In this document: positions 54,047-62,363 of the stretch, piece by piece
Layout: each line of letters starts with the position of its first letter
How positions within the stretch are numbered: the first letter of the stretch is position 1
Assembly: GCA_019358835.1 (NCBI GenBank)
Contig: JAHHIH010000001.1
Span: 248,001 to 312,000, forward strand
From: Tildeniella torsiva UHER 1998/13D
Lineage (GTDB): Bacteria > Cyanobacteriota > Cyanobacteriia > Phormidesmidales > Phormidesmidaceae
Length of the DNA stretch: 64,000 bases
Direction of reading: 5' to 3'
The notes under the pieces: model-generated
Databases searched by the model: none
What the model saw: only the letters and a program-made list of their open reading frames with translations
What the model was told of the DNA's origin: nothing
Made by a program: the position numbers and the translations under genes

Positions 54047-54361
54047 ATGAGCTCGATCAAAAAGACCTACATCCTTAAGCTTTACGTTGCGGGCAATACC
54101 CCCAACTCGATTCGCGCCCTGAAGACCCTCAACAATATTCTTGAAGAAGAATTTCAGGGCGTCTACGCCCTCAAGGTGATCGACGTGCTCAAAAACCCTC
54201 AGCTGGCGGAGGAAGACAAGATTTTGGCCACCCCCACCCTGGCCAAAATTTTGCCGCCTCCGGTGCGCAAAATTATTGGCGACCTGTCTGACCGCGAGCG
54301 CGTGCTGATTGGCCTCGACCTGCTCTACGATGAGCTGCGCGAAGACGACATCTACGGCTAG
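54047..54361 (+). CDS. kaiB: Circadian clock protein KaiB
   Basis: A 104-residue KaiB of usual length. The N-terminal half [20 protein letters not shown] and [20 protein letters not shown], and the C-terminal [20 protein letters not shown] are family hallmarks. KaiB switches fold to bind the KaiC CI ring at night and sequesters KaiA. GAGGG about 5 nt upstream supports the ATG. It follows kaiA by 63 nt and precedes kaiC by 168 nt. Confidence 0.97.
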   Translation: MSSIKKTYILKLYVAGNTPNSIRALKTLNNILEEEFQGVYALKVIDVLKNPQLAEEDKILATPTLAKILPPPVRKIIGDLSDRERVLIGLDLLYDELREDDIYG

Positions 54362-54529
54362 CGGCGCCGCCATCATTGAGCAAGGCCCCAATGGCTGGCA
54401 AGGGACACCTAACGTCTGGGGAAAGCTGGCTTCAGTCCTCTAGGGCAGTCGGTTCGGGGTATGCTTAATCCTCAGGATTTCCTGTAGTTTATTAAGGGCG
54501 GCACGCTGCCCACGACCTAGCGATCTCCC

Positions 54530-56086
54530 ATGACAGATTCTGACCAAACCGATTTGCAGCCATCCTCCCACCCTCCGGGCGTGCGTAAAATTCGCACTCT
54601 CATTGAAGGTTTCGATGATATCAGCCACGGGGGCATGCCGGCAGGGCGATCGACCCTGGTAAGCGGCACCTCGGGTACCGGTAAGACCCTGTTCGCGGTG
54701 CAGTTCATCTACAACGGCATCACGGAGTTTGACGAGCCAGGGATATTTGTCACCTTTGAAGAATCTCCGGAAGACATTATTCAAAACGCCTACAGCTTTG
54801 GCTGGGACTTGCAGCGCCTGGTGGACGACGGCAAGCTGTTTATCCTCGACGCTTCGCCGGACCCCGAGGGGCAGGATGTGGTGGGCAACTTTGACCTGTC
54901 GGCGCTGATCGAGCGGATTCAGTACGCCATTCGCAAGTACAAGGCGCGGCGGGTCTCGATTGACTCGGTGACGGCGGTGTTTCAGCAGTATGACGCTGCC
55001 TCGGTGGTGCGGCGAGAGATCTTTCGCCTGGTAGCTCGCCTGAAGCTGATGGGGGTAACCACGGTGATGACCACCGAGCGCCTGGATGAGTATGGCCCCG
55101 TAGCCCGCTTTGGGGTCGAGGAGTTTGTCTCTGACAACGTGGTGATTGTGCGCAACGCCCTGGAGGGGGAGCGCCGCCGCCGCACCATTGAGATTCTTAA
55201 GCTGCGGGGCACCACCCACATGAAAGGGGAGTATCCGTTTACCATCACCAACGACGGCATCAATATCTTCCCGCTGGGGGCGATGCAGCTGACCCAGCGA
55301 TCGTCCAACGCGCGGGTGTCGTCGGGGGTGCCGACGCTGGACGAAATGTGCGGCGGTGGCTTCTTCAAAGATTCGATCATTCTGGCCACTGGGGCCACGG
55401 GCACGGGCAAAACTCTGCTGGTCAGCAAGTTTTTGGTGGATGGCTGCAAGAGCGGCGAGCGGGCGATTTTGTTTGCCTACGAAGAGTCTCGTGCCCAGCT
55501 CTCCCGCAACGCCTACTCCTGGGGCGTTGACTTTGAGGCGATGGAGGAGCAGGGGCTGCTGAAGATTATCTGCGCCTACCCTGAGTCGGCGGGTTTGGAA
55601 GACCACCTGCAAATTATCAAAACCGAGATCTCGCAGTTTAAGCCGTCGCGGGTGGCGATCGACTCGCTGTCGGCGCTGGATCGCGGCGTCAGCAACAACT
55701 CTTTTCGCCAGTTTGTGATTGGGGTGACGGGCTTTGCCAAACAAGAAGAAATCACCGGCTTCTTCACCAACACCACTGAGCAATTTATGGGGCTGCACTC
55801 GATTACCGAGTCGCACATTTCGACTATTACCGACACGATTTTGATGCTGCAATACGTGGAGGTGCGGGGCGAGCTGTCGCGGGCGATCAACGTGTTTAAG
55901 ATGCGCGGTTCGTGGCACGACAAGGGCATTCGCGAGTACACCATCAATAGCCAGGGGCCAGATATTAAAGACTCTTTCCGCAACCTGGAGCGGATTATCA
56001 GCGGCTCACCCACTCGGATTGCGGTCGATGAAAAGAGCGAGCTATCGCGGATTATTCAGGGGGTGCAGGGGGATTCTGAGTTATAG
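54530..56086 (+). CDS. kaiC: Circadian clock ATPase/kinase KaiC
   Basis: A 518-residue double RecA-fold protein. The CI P-loop is GTSGTGKT at 46-53 with the catalytic Glu pair E77-E78; the CII P-loop is GATGTGKT at 288-295 with E318-E319. The phosphorylation sites S431, T432 and the phosphotransfer residue T426 are all at the Synechococcus positions. The C-terminal A-loop region (GSPTRIAVDEKSELSRII) is intact. KaiC is therefore expected to be a fully functional clock oscillator with its KaiA and KaiB neighbours. No clear Shine-Dalgarno precedes the ATG. Confidence 0.98.
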   Translation: MTDSDQTDLQPSSHPPGVRKIRTLIEGFDDISHGGMPAGRSTLVSGTSGTGKTLFAVQFIYNGITEFDEPGIFVTFEESPEDIIQNAYSFGWDLQRLVDDGKLFILDASPDPEGQDVVGNFDLSALIERIQYAIRKYKARRVSIDSVTAVFQQYDAASVVRREIFRLVARLKLMGVTTVMTTERLDEYGPVARFGVEEFVSDNVVIVRNALEGERRRRTIEILKLRGTTHMKGEYPFTITNDGINIFPLGAMQLTQRSSNARVSSGVPTLDEMCGGGFFKDSIILATGATGTGKTLLVSKFLVDGCKSGERAILFAYEESRAQLSRNAYSWGVDFEAMEEQGLLKIICAYPESAGLEDHLQIIKTEISQFKPSRVAIDSLSALDRGVSNNSFRQFVIGVTGFAKQEEITGFFTNTTEQFMGLHSITESHISTITDTILMLQYVEVRGELSRAINVFKMRGSWHDKGIREYTINSQGPDIKDSFRNLERIISGSPTRIAVDEKSELSRIIQGVQGDSEL

Positions 56087-56087
56087 G

Positions 56088-56165
56088 CTATCTCGCCCAG
56101 AATATAGGTGGCGGTGAGTGCAGGTATTGCTCAAAGCTGAGGGTGGTGAGGGCGGCCTGGGTCAT
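56088..56165 (-). pseudogene. Possible N-terminal remnant of a Uma2-family gene
   Basis: A 25-codon frame starts at ATG 56165 and reads MTQAALTTLSFEQYLHS before it becomes unrelated and ends at a TAG. The first part looks like the N-terminus of Uma2/DUF820 proteins (compare MTQAQPKPLTFAQYLAQD at 21301). Only about 17 residues match, so this is a weak call. Confidence 0.3.
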
Positions 56166-56261
56166 GGGGGTCTCTGGCTATGCCTGGAGAGCTGAGAGCA
56201 TGATGGCATAGGTCGCTATGCTCTAAAGTAGCTAGCGCTCAAATAATGAATGCTTTCATAT

Positions 56262-56546
56262 TCAGTACACCTCGTCGTGTGAGCCGAGATTGAGTAACAG
56301 GATGGCTTGTTCATCCATCTCTGGATCGTCTACAAATTCAAATAAAATGCGGAGTTTGTAGTCGATTGAGCATGACCACACATCTTCTAAGCTTCCAGAG
56401 AGCTTGTGGGTTCGCAACGATGGCTCAAATGGGTCTCGAACTAACAGCTCTAGGGTTTGTCGGATGGTCTGCTTGAGTTGAGGGTTCCGCTTGACCAAGC
56501 GTTTGAAGGCGCGTTGCGATTTTGGTGTCCAGGCGAGGCGTCTCAA
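56262..56546 (-). CDS. RelE/YafQ-type toxin
   Basis: A 94-residue RelE/ParE-superfamily toxin. It begins RRLAWTPKSQRAFKRLVKRN and carries the basic-helix and C-terminal strand pattern DYKLRILFEFVDDP and LLLNLGSHDEVY typical of the YafQ/RelE branch, with a His and an acidic residue at the end as candidate catalytic residues. It would cleave mRNA on the ribosome. Its start overlaps the antitoxin stop by 4 nt. Confidence 0.85.
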   Translation of the reverse strand: MRRLAWTPKSQRAFKRLVKRNPQLKQTIRQTLELLVRDPFEPSLRTHKLSGSLEDVWSCSIDYKLRILFEFVDDPEMDEQAILLLNLGSHDEVY

Positions 56547-56773
56547 TCGTCTAGACCTGCCATGAACTCGTCAACTGAACCGAACTGGACGTTGCCTTGA
56601 GCAAATTCGTGGCGAGCTTCGGCAATGCTCTGACTGAGTTCTTGGCGGCGCTGGTCTGCGATGCGTTTTTGCAACAGGGTGAGCACAGCCTCTTGATCTT
56701 GAAGGGAAAGGGACTCGACCGCATCAATGGCTTTTTGAAAGGCTGAGATCGGTTCAGGCATAGATTTTGGCAT
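56543..56773 (-). CDS. Cognate antitoxin of RelE-type toxin
   Basis: A 76-residue protein with a helical N-terminal part (FQKAIDAVESLSLQDQEAVL, TLLQKRIADQRRQ) and an acidic flexible C-terminus (FGSVDEFMAGLDD). The latter would wrap the toxin. Placement directly upstream of, and overlapping, the toxin gene is typical of a type II pair. The ATG at 56773 or the one at 56761 is the likely start; longer frames reach 56800. Confidence 0.78.
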   Translation of the reverse strand: MPKSMPEPISAFQKAIDAVESLSLQDQEAVLTLLQKRIADQRRQELSQSIAEARHEFAQGNVQFGSVDEFMAGLDD

Positions 56774-56903
56774 ATACGCTGGATGGGTTGATCGTAGCAC
56801 TGGCAGGAGTTGTGGTGCGGTAGCGAGCAGAGGTAGCCCGAAAACGGGATGGGCGGGCTATAACTGAGGCGGTAGACGGGTTTTGCAGGGTAAGGGCACA
56901 GCG

Positions 56904-57008
56904 ATGGCACGGGATGCGGCATACCGGATAGCAGAAGAGTGGATTGAAGCAGCACTGAAGGAAGAGATTATTGAAATCGAAACAGGAAAGCAATATCGCT
57001 CAGCGTAG
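56904..57008 (+). pseudogene. 34-codon ORF resembling the N-terminus of leucine-rich-repeat proteins
   Basis: The frame ARDAAYRIAEEWIEAALKEE, then IIEIETGKQYRSA, resembles the helical N-terminal segment that precedes leucine-rich repeats in many cyanobacterial proteins (typically 'RDEAYQKAEEKIEEAL'). Here it stops after 34 residues, so it is probably a remnant. It could also be a tiny real gene. It ends 44 nt before the ApeA-type gene. Confidence 0.35.
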
Positions 57009-57052
57009 TTGCCAAAATATTGTTGGATTACATTATTTTCGGAGATCAAGAC

Positions 57053-58636
57053 ATGAGTGGGTTTGAAAAAGATGGTTATTGGTTCTTACCAGAAAAGCCA
57101 GACAGAGAAGTCTTTGGCAGGCTAATTTTCTATCCCGAAAAAGCCCCGAAACTGCTGCTTTCAAATACGCTTGAGGAATCGAAAAGTATCGAGCAGATTG
57201 CAAACGGCAATAGCTTTGAGGTGCTCAACGGATATTTCTTAGATGGGAAAGAAGTCACACTCGTTTACTGTTACCGGAGAGGAGGTTTGAAGACTGGTGT
57301 TCAAACCGCTGAAATATTCGCCAGATACATAATAGTAGGACATCACTTCAAATCTAAGGCCGACATAAAATTTTCAGAGATTTCTGCTAGATATACCTAT
57401 TTAGAGGAGTGGGTGTTATCTTCGAGCTTTGAGATTAGCTGGCAAGCGCAAGATGAAGAATCAAAACATGAGATAACCTTAAAACAGTCAATTGAATCTC
57501 CCAAAGAACTTGGAAGCCTTTCTGGGTTTACAGTTTCCATGCATGACTTGCCGTGGATCCCTGTTGAACATCTAAATCTCTTCAGATTCCTGGGGGAAAT
57601 TCCCACCAAATTATCTGTAGAAGAGAAGAAATCAATACTATTCAAATCGGATGCTGAGAAACCCTTTGAAGACTTCATTGACGCACTCATTCTTTTCCAA
57701 GATCTCCTAATATTCTGCACTGGAGAAATGATAAATATATACGATGTCATTTCATTTCCTTTTGTCAGAAAAAAGAAGATTAGAATCCCTAAATCCATAG
57801 AAATTGCAATGAGACTAGGTGCAATCGAGCCAGAAAACACCGTTGTCAGCAAATCTGGTTTTGCTGTAAAAAGCTATGGGGAGCGATATAAAGCTGTTGA
57901 GGAGGAGGTGCTAGAGCCAGAATTAATTCAGATCTATTTTTCGACAGGAGCAGCACAAAATGAAAAACAAAAACTTAATAGAGTCAAGGCACTACTCATG
58001 TTTCACGAAATTAAAGAAAAGATGCCATATGTCTTGACAAACTGGGAGTTAAACAAGCAAGAGGTAGGCTCAATTTTTGACTTATATTTACGCTTGACGT
58101 ACATTCCCGAAAGGCACGCAGATGACTTATTTTTGACGATATCACAAGCAATTGAAGCATTTCATAGAGTTTCTCACAAGCAAGATAAATTTGACAGTGA
58201 CATGTTTAACAGTGCTCGCGAAGCGATGATAAAATCAATTCCGAAGCGTCCAACCAAATACGGGTTAAACAATAATGAGGAGTCTGCTGAACTTATAACT
58301 AAGCTCAGGGAATTTATTGAGAGTAAATTACAATATATTAATGAATTCTCTTTAAAGGAGAGACTGGTTGAATTATACAATGAGCACCAAGAATGCTTGC
58401 CTGACGGACTTTTTGAGTTAGGAGAAATAGAAGATTTTAGCAAGCAAGTAAGAGACACAAGAGGCAGTTTAACCCATCTATCTAAATCATCGAGTCAAAA
58501 ACGAAGCAAACACATTATTCCTCGTGAGGAACGCAGAGAATTAATAAGGAAGTTATTAGTCCTTCTTCAAGCATGCTTGATCAAAAAAATTGGCCTTGAT
58601 GATGCTCAGGTAAAGGCAGTTCTTTCTAGAAGATAA
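57053..58636 (+). CDS. ApeA-type HEPN anti-phage protein
   Basis: A 527-residue protein with very A+T-rich codon use. The N-terminal part (FEKDGYWFLPEKPDREVFGR, LIFYPEKAPKLLLSNTLEES) matches the ApeA N-terminal domain. The C-terminal part (about residues 330-520) is helical and holds an RX4H HEPN ribonuclease motif (R470-GSLT-H475, in DTRGSLTHLS). ApeA is a single-gene abortive-infection system shown to restrict phage in E. coli; its HEPN domain is thought to cleave RNA. The role here is inferred from family. The ATG at 57053 has GGAG 8 nt upstream. There is no partner gene adjacent. Confidence 0.78.
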   Translation: MSGFEKDGYWFLPEKPDREVFGRLIFYPEKAPKLLLSNTLEESKSIEQIANGNSFEVLNGYFLDGKEVTLVYCYRRGGLKTGVQTAEIFARYIIVGHHFKSKADIKFSEISARYTYLEEWVLSSSFEISWQAQDEESKHEITLKQSIESPKELGSLSGFTVSMHDLPWIPVEHLNLFRFLGEIPTKLSVEEKKSILFKSDAEKPFEDFIDALILFQDLLIFCTGEMINIYDVISFPFVRKKKIRIPKSIEIAMRLGAIEPENTVVSKSGFAVKSYGERYKAVEEEVLEPELIQIYFSTGAAQNEKQKLNRVKALLMFHEIKEKMPYVLTNWELNKQEVGSIFDLYLRLTYIPERHADDLFLTISQAIEAFHRVSHKQDKFDSDMFNSAREAMIKSIPKRPTKYGLNNNEESAELITKLREFIESKLQYINEFSLKERLVELYNEHQECLPDGLFELGEIEDFSKQVRDTRGSLTHLSKSSSQKRSKHIIPREERRELIRKLLVLLQACLIKKIGLDDAQVKAVLSRR

Positions 58637-58666
58637 ATTTATTCTGTTGTTTGAAAGTATATTGAC

Positions 58667-58852
58667 TCAAGCTATTGAGTGCAAATAGAGCGATCGAGCA
58701 CTCTGACTCTGCCTGCGTTTTCACGAGAAGAGGATCCTCACTATCAGTGGTTGGGAATTAAGAGAATGCCAACCTACACGGGAAACTATCTCTGGCTTTG
58801 CGACAAACACTACCAGTCTGCCCAGCCCAAAATCCCCGATCGCATCGAATAG
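58667..58852 (+). pseudogene. Protein-like reading frame without start codon, unknown family (remnant)
   Basis: Between two stops an in-frame stretch of about 62 codons reads like a genuine protein tail: RSSTLTLPAFSREEDPHYQW, then LGIKRMPTYTGNYLWLCDKH, then YQSAQPKIPDRIE and a TAG. Only an internal ATG (58766) exists. The frame stays open after the TAG (58850-58852) straight into the ATG of the DUF4058 gene at 58901. The family was not recognised. It is best taken as the end of a truncated gene. Confidence 0.4.
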
Positions 58853-58900
58853 CTAGGCATTACAGCCTTTACACTGGTAGCACAGGCTCAGCGAGGGACA

Positions 58901-59656
58901 ATGCACAACCCTTTTCCTGGCATGAATCCCTACCTTGAACAACCTGGCCTCTGGCCCCAGGTGCACAATCGATTGATTGTTGCCCTGGCCGATGTCATCA
59001 CCCTCCAAGTAGCACCCAAATACTGGGTTTCTATTGAAGAGCGAGTCTACACCACGACTGAGCCGCTGCCCCTAGTAGGCATTGCTGATATTGCCATAGC
59101 CCAACGGGTAGACTCGCCCAGCCGTTCGGAAGCCACAACTCAACTGACAGCCCCTCGCCGAGTACAGGTACCCTTGCCTGTGGAGCTGACTGAACGTTTC
59201 TTAGAGGTGCGGCTGGTGCAAACCAATCTGCTGGTTTGCGTGATTGAAGTGTTATCACCCACTAACAAGCGTGTAGGGGAAGGTCGCACCGCCTACGAAG
59301 CCAAGCGGCAGAAAATTTTGGCCTCGGCTACTCATTTAGTCGAAATTGATCTGCTACGCAGTGGGCCTCCCCTGCCGTTAGGCGACCCCAGCCGAAAGCC
59401 CTACAGTATCTTGGTGAGCCGCAGTGGCGATCGCCCCAATGCCGAGCTGTACGAGTTTGACCTACCCGACCCGATTCCCTATTTCCCGGTACCGCTTCAA
59501 GCCAACGATTTAGAACCAGTGATCAATTTGCAGCAGGTGGTCAATGAGCTGTATAGCCGGGCTCGGCTTGACCTGGCGATCGATTATTCGCAACCGGTTA
59601 AGCCCGAGTTGTCTGAGTCAGAAATAACCTGGATCACGGGCATTTTGCCTGATTGA
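58901..59656 (+). CDS. DUF4058 family protein
   Basis: A 251-residue protein of the DUF4058 family, found widely and in multiple copies in cyanobacteria. The hallmark N-terminus NPFPGMNPYLEQPGLWPQVH is present, as is the central EVLSPTNKRVGEGRTAYEAK (PD-(D/E)XK-like core, resembling Uma2). Function is unknown. Copies of a 20-bp sequence flank the gene (about 58836 and 59668). Confidence 0.9.
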   Translation: MHNPFPGMNPYLEQPGLWPQVHNRLIVALADVITLQVAPKYWVSIEERVYTTTEPLPLVGIADIAIAQRVDSPSRSEATTQLTAPRRVQVPLPVELTERFLEVRLVQTNLLVCVIEVLSPTNKRVGEGRTAYEAKRQKILASATHLVEIDLLRSGPPLPLGDPSRKPYSILVSRSGDRPNAELYEFDLPDPIPYFPVPLQANDLEPVINLQQVVNELYSRARLDLAIDYSQPVKPELSESEITWITGILPD

Positions 59657-59693
59657 TCCCATCATTCCCGATCGCATTGAGTAGCTATTTAAA

Positions 59694-59755
59694 GGGGTCG
59701 GGTGCCCGCTGGTTTAGACGCAAAGCCTCTAGACCATAGCTAGGTACCCGACCCC
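59694..59755. terminator. Long hairpin between convergent genes, copy 2 of a dispersed family
   Basis: GGGGTCGGGTGCC (59694-59706) pairs with GGTACCCGACCCC (59743-59755), all Watson-Crick except one G-T. The loop is 36 nt. It lies between the stops of the DUF4058 gene and the futA-type gene. It resembles the element at 32244-32303, with the A-T pair there changed to T-A here, which indicates selection for pairing. Confidence 0.65.
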
Positions 59756-59783
59756 TAAGGCAGAGATCTCTAAAGCGAGAACC

Positions 59784-60857
59784 CTACTTCCAGCCCGCGC
59801 GATCGGTGATACGCAGGGCTTCGGGGTTATTGCGGCCAAACACAGCGGCATTCAGCGGGTCTTCTTTAAATTCGCCAAAGCCTGCCACCACCGAGTCGGT
59901 CGCAACGCCTGCCACCACGGGGTACTCGTTGTTGCTCTCGGCGAAAATGCGCTGGGCCTCGGGGCTGGCCAGATACTCTAGAAACTTCACAGCGGCCTCG
60001 GCATTGGGGGCAGTCTTCACCACCCCAGCACCGCTGATGTTGACGTGGGTGCCGCGCCCGTTGGGGCCATCGCCCTGGTTAGGGAAAAACACCCCCAGCG
60101 CATTGGCCACGGCTTGGTCTTCAGCGCTGTCAGACTTGACCATGCGGGCAAAGTAGTAAGTATTGGCGATCGCAATATCACCCAGCCCAGCGGCGGCCGC
60201 CTTAATCTGATCGCTGTCGCCCCCTTCAGGATCGCGGGCTAGATTAGTCACCAGGCCCCGCACCCATTCCTCGGTTTCTTCGGCCCCGTGGGCGGCAATC
60301 ATCGAACCCACCAGCGACTGGTTGTAGATATTGGTCGAGCTGCGAATCAGAATGCGGCCTTTCCACTTGGGGTCGGCCAGGTCTTCGTAGGTCGATAGTT
60401 CAGACGGGTCTACGGTGTCTTTGTTATAAATAATCACCCGCGCCCGCTTGGTCAGGCCAAACCACAGCCCGTCGGGATGGCGTAGATTTTCGGGAATCGC
60501 CTCGCTCAGCACCGAAGAGGTGACCGGCTGGAACATGTCTTCTTGCTCGGCGCGCCACAGGCGACCGGCATCGACGGTCATGAGCAGGTCGGCGGGGCTG
60601 TTTTGCCCTTCGCTCTTGATACGCTCGATCAGCTGGTCGGCCTCGGCTTCAACCACGTTGACGCGAATGCCCGTCGCTTCTCGAAAGCCGGTGTAGAGCT
60701 GGTCGTCGGTGTCGTAGTGGCGGGAAGAATAGAGATTGACCACAGGGCCACGGCCAAAGCCAAACTGGGCCGTGGCGGGGCGCTGGCGTAGATAGCCCGC
60801 GGCGACAGCGGTGGCGGCGGCACCGGCCCCCAAAAATGCGCGTCTTCCTAGTTTCAT
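59784..60857 (-). CDS. Fe(3+) ABC transporter substrate-binding protein (FutA type)
   Basis: A 357-residue periplasmic iron-binding protein. It has a twin-arginine signal ([20 protein letters not shown]) and iron-site residues in [15 protein letters not shown] and in the NTYYFARMV tyrosine cluster. It belongs to the FutA1/FutA2/Fbp family that binds ferric iron for an ABC importer or, as FutA2/IdiA, protects photosystem II. No permease or ATPase gene is adjacent, so it works with components encoded elsewhere. A Fur box was looked for upstream and not confirmed. Confidence 0.9.
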   Translation of the reverse strand: MKLGRRAFLGAGAAATAVAAGYLRQRPATAQFGFGRGPVVNLYSSRHYDTDDQLYTGFREATGIRVNVVEAEADQLIERIKSEGQNSPADLLMTVDAGRLWRAEQEDMFQPVTSSVLSEAIPENLRHPDGLWFGLTKRARVIIYNKDTVDPSELSTYEDLADPKWKGRILIRSSTNIYNQSLVGSMIAAHGAEETEEWVRGLVTNLARDPEGGDSDQIKAAAAGLGDIAIANTYYFARMVKSDSAEDQAVANALGVFFPNQGDGPNGRGTHVNISGAGVVKTAPNAEAAVKFLEYLASPEAQRIFAESNNEYPVVAGVATDSVVAGFGEFKEDPLNAAVFGRNNPEALRITDRAGWK

Positions 60858-61162
60858 AGGGTGTTTACCTCCAAAAATTAAACCTCAACTAAATCTCTAG
60901 GAAACTCCAACCGGATAGCCCCAGATCATTGAGATATCAGGTTGCATTGTATCGCTTATTGCGACCACTTCTTGATAATGCCGTATTAAAGCCTAGACCT
61001 GTGGCGGATGCTTGCAATACCCTTGCATTGAGTCAATGTCTCTGCTAATGAGTCAGCGCCCTAGATATAAGGGCTTGAGGCCAGGGAAGAATAGCTTTAG
61101 AATGGCCAATGAGGAATAAGTCCTGTTAGCTTAACCGCATCTGCGATCGCAACCTTTCGACA
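60858..61162. other. Divergent intergenic region between futA-type and TonB-like genes
   Basis: 305 bp with no gene recognised. A TATAAG -10-like hexamer on the plus strand near 61066 could serve the TonB-like gene. The A+T-rich part near 60935-60990 could hold the futA promoter. No clear 19-bp Fur palindrome was found. Confidence 0.45.
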
Positions 61163-61957
61163 ATGACTCCCAGACTAACTACCCCACCGTTCGCCCTAAG
61201 CCGCCCTGCATCAAAGCCTAAGGGGCGATTCCCCTCGGGATTGCCCTGCAAATCGCGATCGTGGCTGGGGCTGATGTGTGCGATCGCGTCCCTCGCCGCC
61301 CACGGGGTCTTGCTGGCCATGGTCGTGCCCGACTCCAACCCGGCCCCTTCGCCGGTCGAAGCCGTGACTGAAACATCCCCGCCAATAGACGATGTGGCTG
61401 TCACGGTGCTTCCTAAGACCGCCACTGATTCTCCTCCAGCCGTAGTTCCAGCAGCGCCTGTGGCGACAGCGCCTGCCCAGACCGCGCCTGCCCAGACCGC
61501 GCCCCAGGCTCCGACGATGCCTATTCCCACTGTTGCGCCAGAAGCCTCGCCCCAGCCCGTGGCGGCGGCACCTGAACTCGCACCCTTCACGCCCCCTGCC
61601 GAACCTGCTACCCCAGATCCCCCTGCCCCGCCGTCGCTCTATGCCAACTTTCCCCACTTAGAGGGTGCCCAGGCCGCTTGTGAAGGGCTGGCCGACTGCT
61701 GGCGCAGCCCCGTGGGCAGCAGCTGGCGCAGTGCCGCAGGCGATCTACAAGCGCGACTAGAATCTCAGGGCTACACCGTGAGCAACATCACTGGCGATGT
61801 GCTGTCGATCGACTCGGGGGTGCGAGTGTATGCCGTCAGCAAGCCCGGCGAGCCTGAGTACTACTTAAATTTGGTTTCCGTGCGGGAGGGCTTACTCTAC
61901 ACCATGACCGCCGTACCCATGACGTCAGATCAAGTGCTGGCCTTGCAGCGATCGTAG
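61163..61957 (+). CDS. Proline-rich TonB-like membrane-anchored protein
   Basis: A 264-residue protein with one N-terminal membrane helix (about residues 33-53: LGLMCAIASLAAHGVLLAMV). A Pro/Ala/Thr-rich linker (55-155, including tandem TAPAQ units) and a C-terminal domain (about 160-264: FPHLEGAQAACEGLADCWRS, VRVYAVSKPGEPEYYLNLVS) follow. The layout and the membrane-exit sequence HGVLLA are shared with the protein at 1716-2576. The C-terminal fold is not a clear TonB domain. Being next to a FutA-type gene hints at iron uptake, but this is weak. Confidence 0.6.
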   Translation: MTPRLTTPPFALSRPASKPKGRFPSGLPCKSRSWLGLMCAIASLAAHGVLLAMVVPDSNPAPSPVEAVTETSPPIDDVAVTVLPKTATDSPPAVVPAAPVATAPAQTAPAQTAPQAPTMPIPTVAPEASPQPVAAAPELAPFTPPAEPATPDPPAPPSLYANFPHLEGAQAACEGLADCWRSPVGSSWRSAAGDLQARLESQGYTVSNITGDVLSIDSGVRVYAVSKPGEPEYYLNLVSVREGLLYTMTAVPMTSDQVLALQRS

Positions 61958-62037
61958 GTCGTTTTCAGGCGATTTGGTTAAATCAAGTTTGCGCGGGCAG
62001 GTCGGCAATTATCTTTCATCACTCCCAAAAATTCTAC

Positions 62038-62080
62038 AGCCCAGCTTTTCCCAAACAATGACAAAGGGAAAAGCTGGGCT
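62038..62080. terminator. 15-bp perfect hairpin between convergent genes
   Basis: AGCCCAGCTTTTCCC (62038-62052) and GGGAAAAGCTGGGCT (62066-62080) pair perfectly with a 13-nt loop. On the minus strand a T5 run follows a few bases after the stem, so it most likely ends nblA transcripts and may also stop the convergent TonB-like gene. Confidence 0.75.
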
Positions 62081-62144
62081 CATAGTTGGTTTGGGCATCA
62101 AACGTGAACTGTCTTGAGGGCATTGCCGTGTCTGGCAGAAGAAA

Positions 62145-62363
62145 TTATCCTTCTGCGAGTGCTTCGTGCCCAAAGTCAGGGCCTTTACCAATATCCCAGG
62201 TGTTTTTCAGAATTTCCCGAAACGTAGTGCTTTGGTACAACATTGCTTCTTTAAGCTGCACAAGTAAGGTTTGAGCATCTTCTGGAGAAAGCGACTGAAC
62301 CTGCTCCTCAAACACCCGAAGTTCAAACTGCTGCTCAAGGGGCAACTCTTGGCGAATATCCAT
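62145..62363 (-). CDS. nblA: Phycobilisome degradation protein NblA
   Basis: A 72-residue NblA-family protein. The core LPLEQQFELRVFEEQVQSLS, then PEDAQTLLVQLKEAMLYQST, is typical. NblA binds phycobiliproteins and guides Clp proteases to dismantle phycobilisomes during nutrient starvation. It is slightly longer than the common 55-65 residues because of a C-terminal extension (DIGKGPDFGHEALAEG). Upstream NtcA or NblR sites were searched for; no perfect GTA-N8-TAC was found. A strong hairpin follows the gene. Confidence 0.88.
   Translation of the reverse strand: MDIRQELPLEQQFELRVFEEQVQSLSPEDAQTLLVQLKEAMLYQSTTFREILKNTWDIGKGPDFGHEALAEG

Noticed and set aside
54440-55918. A 492-codon open frame on the minus strand, antisense to kaiC
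   Set aside because: It is a shadow of kaiC codon usage: composition is His/Arg/Gln-rich and unlike any protein, and kaiC is certain.
60858-61162. Fur box upstream of the futA-type gene
   Set aside because: Only loose A+T-rich matches were found; no convincing 19-bp palindrome.
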